Assembly (NCBI RefSeq): GCF_000003855.2
Contig: NW_003101679.1
Location: forward strand, 2,093,276 to 2,157,275
DNA: 64,000 bases
Source: Blastomyces gilchristii SLH14081
Taxonomy: Eukaryota; Ascomycota; Eurotiomycetes; Onygenales; Ajellomycetaceae
Direction of reading: 5' to 3'
Position 1 is the stretch's first letter; the number at the start of each line of letters is the position of its first letter. The position numbers were made by a program, and so were the translations under genes. The notes under the pieces were generated by a model, which made no database searches, was not told where the DNA came from, and saw nothing but the letters and a program-made list of their open reading frames with translations. Of this stretch, positions 58,392-64,000 are shown piece after piece.

Positions 58392-58897
58392 GATCAGATA
58401 CTTACTGAAGAAAAGAAAGTCAGAGATGTATAAGAAGATAAAGAAGATGTGCTATTCATGATAATACATTCTGATGATTGTTAGCAGATAAACAAGTCTC
58501 AGTCAGAATTTCATAATGTATTATACTTACTGCTAATGAACTGCTCAGTATAAGCACTACAATGATTCTTGTTATGAGAATGAGAGGTCATTGCCAGGAA
58601 CATGTACAATGTAATAGATGAACAGATAGAAAATATTGAACAGAAGAAGAGACAGAAATCTTGAATGAGATGATAACATTCAATGATGACAATGATAAAG
58701 AAGATGATTGAAGAATGAAAAAAGTTAGTGAATGAGTAATATAATATAGTGAAAGTTTCTTTGTGAGAGTGTATAAGAAGTGCTAGCTGAATCAGAAATA
58801 GACTGTATGATCGCGAACACTAGCAGCGCGCTAATCAGCATGAGGCTAGGGTTTACATCACAGTCACATTAGTGTGACTGAATCTGATGAGAGAGGA
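58392..58897. other. Gypsy-2 copy B region before the 3' LTR
   Basis: AT-rich to about 58800, then a GC pocket (58808-58870, GATCGCGAACACTAGCAGCG) that escaped decay. It contains a perfect 8-bp inverted repeat CAGTCACA-TTAG-TGTGACTG at 58861-58880, and it ends in the polypurine tract GATGAGAGAGGA (58886-58897). It would act in plus-strand priming during reverse transcription, and it may hold the promoter of the antisense frames. Confidence 0.6.
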
Positions 58898-59063
58898 TGT
58901 GATTCAGAAGAACATACGACCGCTGAATAATATCACAGCCGCTTTCAAACATGCTTACAAATGTAAAGGAGCCCTAGCAGCCACTAATTAATTTAGATAA
59001 CATATATAAGAAGCCGGCGTACACCTGTAATTGTACGCTAGCTCAAGCAATCTTTGAATCACA
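58898..59063 (+). repeat. Gypsy-2 copy B 3' LTR
   Basis: 166 bp, same length as the 5' LTR. It has changes at CG and GG sites (GGTTCGG to GATTCAG, ACGCGGCCGC to TCACAGCCGC). The last 60 bp keep CCGGCG and ACGC. Confidence 0.92.
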
Positions 59064-59067
59064 GAGA

Positions 59068-60387
59068 AGAATTCTGAGAGCATTCAAAACATCTTCTATT
59101 AAAGCAATGAAAATTGCAGCTTCAATTTCTTCTCCTGCTATTAGATCTGAAAAGGCCTGTATAAATTATACTCTGAGAGTTATAAAGATTACATAATCAG
59201 AGAAAGAGTCTCTTCTTTATTTTCATCAATGAACTCTGAAAATGAACTAGATTGAAATAGATTTCTTGATTGAAATGAAAATAATTCTTCAAAGAAAATG
59301 CTCTCTCAACTATACAGACTATACTCACTGATGAAAAATGAATTTTCTTCTTTAAATGTTGAAAAAGTTGATCATGAGAAGATATCTCTCTGAAGAGAAA
59401 AGCTTGAATCTCTCATAGACTTGTGAATAAGTGAACTATGAAAAAGAGAGAGAATATGAACAGTATTTGAAGAGAATTTCTACAATTAATATAAAAGACT
59501 CTATTCTGATCTATTCAGATGACTTAAAAAATGAGAATTTGAATAGATTAGATTCAGGCATTGCTCATACTGAAGATAGTATCAATTTTATCTCAGATTT
59601 CTGAAATTTAGACTGTGAATCTGAAGTCTTTGATACTGAAATGTTTGTAATAATGAAAGCTTTCAAAGTTGTTAAAATAAAATCTTATAAAAGAGAAAAT
59701 AGTTTGAAAGAGACATAAATATTCTCTGATAGTCAAGCTGCTTTAAAAAGACTTAGAAATAGTCAGATTCATAATGATCAAATGAATCTTGAACTGATTT
59801 TAAACTCTGTTTTGAAAATTCAAAAGAGAAGAATATTAAAACTGATAATTCATCTGCACTGAGTTCCTGCTCATATGAAAATTTATAGCAATGAATTGGC
59901 TAATTCAGCTGTAAAAAAGAGTTCAGAATTAAGCAGATCTATTCAAAAAATTGTGTCCTGATCTTTTATAAAGAGAAAGATAAAGAAATCTTATTTAGAT
60001 AAGTAAAATGAAAGCTGACAGAAATAAAAGAAGAGTATAAATTATTCAAGATTTAAAACAAAATTCAAGTGAAAATCTTGTTTAATTAAATGTAAAAATA
60101 AAATATTCTCATCTATAATGCAGCTGAAACTAGGACATGACTATTTTAAATCTTATATACAAAGATTTGATGATAGATTTAATTCAATAGAATGCTCATT
60201 CTGCAATGCAAATGAGAATTCTGAGTATATTGTAATACACTGTGCATTATACAATAGTCTCATTATCAGATTAAAAGAGAAGTATGATCTAAATCAATTA
60301 AATATGAGATTCTTATTCTCAACTGAGACAGGAATTAAATACTTAATAGACTTTCTATCACAAACTGAAGCAGCTACAAGAAAATAG
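59068..60387 (+). pseudogene. LINE ORF2 RNase H and C-terminal knuckle, copy 3
   Basis: RNase H, which removes the RNA strand, spans about 59500-59930: SILIYSDGLKNENLNRLDSG (Asp), then EVFDTEMFVIMKAF (Glu), FSDSQAALKRL (Asp) and VPAHMKIYSNELANSAVKK (last position within NELAN, Asp now Asn). The open end piece 60118-60387 carries the knuckle CSFCNANENSEYIVIHC (C-x2-C...H-x3-C) and ends TRK at a TAG. This is the layout of Tad/I-type LINEs. Some stops interrupt the middle. Confidence 0.88.
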
Positions 60388-60811
60388 CTAAATTCAGATA
60401 TATCTGAATATGAAGAGGAGGAAATTGATCAGATATTGTCTGTTAAAACAGCTATACACTATCTTTTAATAATTTGTTTTGTTACAGTCTCTCTTTACTT
60501 TACTTTTTCCTTTCTATTCTTTTCTATCTATCTATTTAATATGTGTATCTTTAAGACTGTGTTCTCTTTTCTTTTATCATGATGTTGTCAAATGGTTTCA
60601 AAGTATCAGAAGTTGTTAAAATACTGCAATTTGTAAACAGTTTTTGTATTCTGGGCTTGAATTTCCTGATTTTGCATATCTGAAATTGGTAAATGTATAA
60701 TAGTTGACTTTAGAGATATAGGAAAAACCCTGAGAACTTTTAGTTCTCAGGTAGATGTCATAGTCTCTGACTGCATACATCTACAATTGAAGAAGAATAA
60801 TAATAATAATA
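60388..60811 (+). other. LINE 3' untranslated tail with hairpin, copy 3
   Basis: About 424 bp. A perfect 9-bp hairpin CCTGAGAAC-TTTTA-GTTCTCAGG lies at 60729-60751, followed by ATAGTCTCTGACTGCATACA, then AATTGAAGAAGAA(TAA)n. The end is less decayed than the ORF: GGGC, CCC and GGT are kept from about 60655. The last about 390 bp are shared with SINE-2. It is a likely binding site for the LINE reverse transcriptase. Confidence 0.82.
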
Positions 60812-60812
60812 A

Positions 60813-62000
60813 CTATGATCTAGAATATGTAAAAGCTCTCTATCTGAAATATTTATTTAGACATGACTTAATAACTCACATGTACAAGGAATTCAGTCAC
60901 TTAGAAAGCTCTGAACTAATGAGTGTACTTGAATCAAGAGTGTACTGGCCAAGCATGACTGAGAATATTCAGGTCTATGCTAATGAGTGTCTGAATTCCC
61001 AGGTTACAAAAGAATCTAAGAAAGAATTAGAATGTGAGAAAGTGAAAGATCAGATAAAATATACAATACAACTGTTCAGATAATAAGAAGTGAATCTCAT
61101 AGATATATTACTGTAAATATCAAATGAAAATTATTGAATAATCACTGCTATTGACTATGCTACTGACTGGCCAGTCATGAAAGCAGTTTCAGAGATAATA
61201 GTGAAGATGATAATGAAGTTTCTATATAATGAGATCTATGTTAACTATGAAATGCTGTGTGAGATTCTAACTGATAACAATGCAAATCTTGTAGAAGAAG
61301 TGATGAGGCATTTCATGAGTCAGTTACAGACAAGATATTATAGAACAATGTTATATCATCTGTGAATAAATGAGAAGATGAAACACTTGAATGAAATTCT
61401 GAGCAATATGCTAATAAAATATCTAGTGAGTAAGTCTACAAGACTATGAAATGAATATCTCAGACAGATGCTATTAGTCACACGGATTTAACAGCATGCA
61501 GTCTTCAAGTGTTCATCATTCTATCTGTTGTATGAATTGCATCCGTGCATTCTGAAGAATGCTTTGAAAAAGATGACGGAGGAAACAGCAGTTGCAGATA
61601 CAACAGTTGCAGATGTGAAATCAAGATTGAAAAAGATCAGCCATGTACATGCAAAAGCTAATGAGATACTCCTGAATCAAGCAATTCAATCAAAAAGAAT
61701 ATGAGACTCACTAGTTAAGAAATTGAGTCTCAAGATAAAAATGTGAGTTCTTATATATAATGAGAGTTCTGAGAAGTTCTAATCTAGATAATTTAGACTG
61801 TATACAATACTCAAATCACATTCTCTGACAATATACACATTGAAAGAATCAGAGATATGAGTCTTACACCACTTAATAAATAATTCATATCTTATGAAAA
61901 TGAAGATGTAGAATCTGAGCAGATTATAGTCATTTACAGCACTATCATCAGCATTGAAAAAGAAGAAGCTTATAATTGAAAAGTCTTATGAAGTAAGAGA
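60813..62000 (+). pseudogene. Gypsy-2 integrase, decayed, copy A
   Basis: Continues the integrase cut at 44174. The zinc region is in 60787-61083 (YLKYLFRHDLITHMYKEF, SHLESSELMSVL, then SRVYWPSMTENIQVYANECL), which keeps the Trp-Pro pair that copy B lost. The core is in 61177-61365 with ILTDNNANLVEEVMRHF (catalytic Asp). The C-terminal part follows with stops. With LINE copy 3 removed, the two halves form one continuous coding region, though the first half also has stops. Confidence 0.85.
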
Positions 62001-62711
62001 AATCATAGATACTTATAAATCAGATAATCTCACTTAGTCTAATCTTTTCACAATTATAAGAAAAGAATGAGAAGAAATGAAGACATTAGATAAATAAGTG
62101 ATGAGACTGTAGCTAGTTGTATAATAACATGCTGTAGACAGTAGATACAACACAGTAAAGAATAGTTTCAAAGTGACAGACTTACATATGAGTCAGATTA
62201 CAGAAGAAAAAGGAATTCAGAGTTAAATTTAACAGTTTATATCAGTTTAATTGCAGAGATAACAGAGGACAAAGCATCTGAAACATTTATGAATATGTGA
62301 AATCAAGTCATCTCAATCTCTGAAGATGCTCAGAGATCAGATGAGATTAGTTTTAATAAGCTGTTTACTGTAGTAGTCTGAGCAGGTGAAGAGAGACAGT
62401 ATAATGTATGAAGCAGAATCACAAGATAAAAGCTGTCAAACCTAGTCACTGAACACTGTATTATATAGAGATTGTGTAAGAGTAGTGACTAGCAGACAAA
62501 GAAAAAGTATAAGAAAAGAGAAGAGATAATGAATTAGTCATCAATTATAAGAATCAGCTGTAAAAAGATGATTATTATCATATATATCTCATTCATTTTC
62601 ATACATCACATATTTAATCTATTTTCAATATCATATCATCTGAAAAACGTCAAAAATAAAGAAAATCTCAAAACTCAAGATCTGTAAGAGATTGAGAGCT
62701 GTGAGCTGCTC
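62000..62711. other. Gypsy-2 copy A post-integrase stretch
   Basis: Homologous to 56150-56900 of copy B, but the sense frame open there (56260-56496) is closed here by stops. No other gene is visible. Confidence 0.55.
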
Positions 62712-63092
62712 TTATAACAATGCTGTGTATATCTCTGATTTCTCTACTGCTCTGCATACAACATTAATATCATTTATCACAAGATTGACTGAAATGCTAA
62801 TATAGAAATGTGTACACATGTGTGTAGAAAAATTGAAGGAGATTACAGAACTTACAGAATCAGAAGTCAGAACAGAGAGAATAAAGACAGAAGAAATAAA
62901 AGAAGAAGAGAGTGCAGAACTGAATAAATGACAGTGAAAGCTATCTGAGATTAAACACTTATAACTTGAAGTGCATACAATCTTATCTGCAGAGAAGATG
63001 TTAAGAGAGAAAACAATAAGAGAAGTTTGAGAGTGAGAGAAGATAGTCTCAGCAGCGTTGTCATCTTCAGAAATTAAAATAATCTCTGGCAC
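62712..63092 (-). CDS. Antisense frame 3 of gypsy-2, copy A
   Basis: 126 codons, longer at the N-terminus than its copy B counterpart (56910-57188). It starts MPEIILISEDDNAAETIF, has a Ser/Phe-rich middle, then the conserved C-terminal block with FNFSTHMCTHFYISISVNL and INDINVVCRAVEKSE, and the same stop. No domain is recognised. The acidic start may be a true N-terminus or the continuation of an exon. Confidence 0.42.
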   Translation of the reverse strand: MPEIILISEDDNAAETIFSHSQTSLIVFSLNIFSADKIVCTSSYKCLISDSFHCHLFSSALSSSFISSVFILSVLTSDSVSSVISFNFSTHMCTHFYISISVNLVINDINVVCRAVEKSEIYTALL

Positions 63093-63113
63093 CAGAGCAA
63101 CTAAGAATCATTG

Positions 63114-63386
63114 TTAGTATATAAAACTGTAAAAACAAGGGTAACAATTACTGAATGAACACCTGCTGGCCATAGAATTGTACATGCAATTACAACATGC
63201 ACAAGACTTCTCAGAAAGAGAGAGAGAGACACAGAGAAATGCAGGGAGAAGAATGTAATACATGAATAACTCATTTTTATAATGATATCTCAGACAAGAC
63301 ATACAAGCCTCACACTTGTGAGTATAAAAGAGAATGACATCTGTGTTTCTGTTTCTAAAAACATGAATATTCTTCACCTGCATCAT
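63114..63386 (-). CDS. Antisense Cys-rich frame of gypsy-2, copy A
   Basis: 90 codons, starting MMQVKNIHVF as in copy B (57325-57579). Cys at 25, 28, 31, 52, 62, 64, 65, 67 and 76 (then SF), with LLPAFLCVSLSLSEKS in the middle. The two copies differ mainly by the C/Y and C/R changes expected from decay, yet both stay open. This hints that the frame was coding when the element was active. It is tentatively the same small fungal Cys-rich type as in copy B. Confidence 0.45.
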   Translation of the reverse strand: MMQVKNIHVFRNRNTDVILFYTHKCEACMSCLRYHYKNELFMYYILLPAFLCVSLSLSEKSCACCNCMYNSMASRCSFSNCYPCFYSFIY

Positions 63387-63705
63387 GAAGTCAGATGATA
63401 AATGTCAGAGAATAGACTGATACAGATTAATTATTCTGAAGATATTCATCAGAGTAGATATACTCATAATATTTAATTTAATAATTATAAAAAGTTTCTT
63501 AATATTCATGAACATTATAACTTTGTATATGACAAAACTCATAATAATTTTCTCTAGAAAAATTAGTATTAGAAGAGAAGATGAAAAGAAAAGACATACA
63601 CTCTTAACACTGTTGAAGAGAGGGGTAATTCTCTAGTATAAATAGATAATTACTTTATCATGAATAGTTAAAATGAACATAATAATCAGTGTCTGTGACT
63701 GAGCT

Positions 63706-63948
63706 TTAAATAGTTGTGTCATATACAGTCTTCATGCAATAAATTGTGCTAGAGATCAGTAAGAAGAGTGAGAGTATACATACTGAGAAATGTGATTCAT
63801 CAAGTTTATATAATATCTTCTTGAAACAGGGAGAGCTGATGACAATAGCAGAAGTAGCAGAGACAGAGGAAGCAGAAGTAGCAGAAGTAGAAGTAGCAGA
63901 AGTGAGAGTAGCAGAAACAGAAATAGCAGAAGCAGAAGAATGAGACAT
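63706..63948 (-). CDS. Antisense frame 1 of gypsy-2, copy A
   Basis: 80 codons, equivalent to the C-terminal half of 57900-58391 and ending at the same stop after KTVYDTTI. The Ser/Thr/Ala/Val linker (MSHSSASAISVSATL, then repeats of SATSAS type) is longer than in copy B. The N-terminal part would lie partly beyond the window. No known domain. Confidence 0.42.
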   Translation of the reverse strand: MSHSSASAISVSATLTSATSTSATSASSVSATSAIVISSPCFKKILYKLDESHFSVCILSLFLLISSTIYCMKTVYDTTI

Positions 63949-64000
63949 AGAAATGAGTGTAGAAGATTGAGAAGAAGTGACAGAAGAGATAGAAGAGAAT
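63840..64000. repeat. Purine-rich minisatellite in gypsy-2 copy A
   Basis: Units of GCAGAAGTA and GCAGAGACA type repeated many times up to the window edge. It is the same region as 58021-58215, with different repeat number and more regular units. Confidence 0.8.

Larger units (their letters stand above)
50322..59063 (+). mobile_element. Gypsy-2 copy B, complete but decayed
   Basis: An 8,742-bp plus-strand element (8.2 kb without the MITE) in LINE copy 3. LTRs of 166 bp lie at 50322-50487 and 58898-59063, and a 4-bp duplication gaga borders them. The internal order is gag, protease, RT, RNase H, integrase (to about 56050), a post-integrase tail, then about 1.5 kb on the opposite strand with conserved antisense frames (56910-58391), then a purine tract (58886-58897). 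The space after integrase is unusually long for a fungal Ty3/mdg4 element. Confidence 0.92.
59064..60811 (+). mobile_element. LINE copy 3, 3' part
   Basis: Resumes after gypsy-2 copy B with the duplicated gaga. It holds the last third of ORF2 (to 60387) and the 3' tail (60388-60811). It is homologous to 11765-13510 of copy 2 on the minus strand. The 3' end is AATTGAAGAAGAA(TAA)n, followed by the target duplication in gypsy-2 copy A. Confidence 0.93.
60812..64000 (+). mobile_element. Gypsy-2 copy A, 3' part, cut by the window edge
   Basis: Continuation of 40039-44174. Integrase runs from 60825 to about 62000, the post-integrase tail to about 62560, and the antisense frames from 62712 to beyond the edge. 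It is homologous in order to 54970-58080 of copy B. Its 3' LTR is not in the window. Confidence 0.92.

Noticed and set aside
1..64000. A genetic code in which TGA encodes Trp (mitochondrial or other)
   Set aside because: TGA does replace Trp in many conserved motifs, but it also replaces Arg. TAA and TAG occur as well, and GG and CC are lost outside coding frames too. Point decay explains this better.

Overview
This window is a fungal-type transposable-element nest and I see no convincing host gene in it. The organism is most likely a filamentous fungus, probably an ascomycete. The reasons are chromodomain-bearing Ty3/mdg4 (gypsy) elements, a Tad/I-like LINE with a C-terminal RNase H, a hAT element with deletion derivatives, two tRNA-derived SINE families, and heavy repeat-directed C-to-T decay. 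I cannot name the species. Almost every open frame is a short relic of an old element. Conserved protein motifs run through all three stop codons, with stops very often where Trp (TGG) or Arg (CGA/CGG) is expected.

Layout, left block (1-39895). An old minus-strand gypsy-1 copy (D, pieces at 4801-5292 and 11371-11764) was hit by a minus-strand gypsy-1 copy C (5293-11365, TSD gacat) and a plus-strand copy B (seen only as 3316-4800). Copy B carries LINE copy 1 (1-3315, minus, 3' part outside the window). LINE copy 2 (minus) starts in the LTR of D at about 11765 and runs to 39895, but is split twice. A 6,037-bp hAT element sits at 14326-20362 (TSD gacagaac). A plus-strand gypsy-1 copy A sits at 24243-38695 (TSD attaa). 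Copy A holds gypsy-3 (24514-32154, minus) and SINE-2 (37391-38462). Gypsy-3 holds SINE-1b, the hAT holds a MITE, and copy C holds SINE-1a.

Right block (40039-64000). Gypsy-2 copy A (plus, 3' end outside the window) is split by LINE copy 3 (plus, 44175-60811, TSD actatgatctaga). LINE copy 3 is itself split by SINE-1c and by gypsy-2 copy B (50322-59063), and copy B carries a second MITE. A 143-bp AT-rich strip (39896-40038) is the only stretch I cannot assign to an element.

How the parts work together: the LINE would supply reverse transcriptase for the SINEs. SINE-2 ends in about 400 bp of the LINE 3' end, including a hairpin, and both SINE families end in TAA-type repeats like the LINE. The hAT transposase would have moved the two MITEs, which share its ends. 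Gypsy-2 carries, antisense to pol and next to its 3' LTR, a set of frames kept open in both copies, one with a Cys pattern like a small fungal Cys-rich domain. The element interiors have lost nearly all CC/GG and CG dinucleotides but keep CA/TG and CT/AG. Element ends and short insertions are spared.
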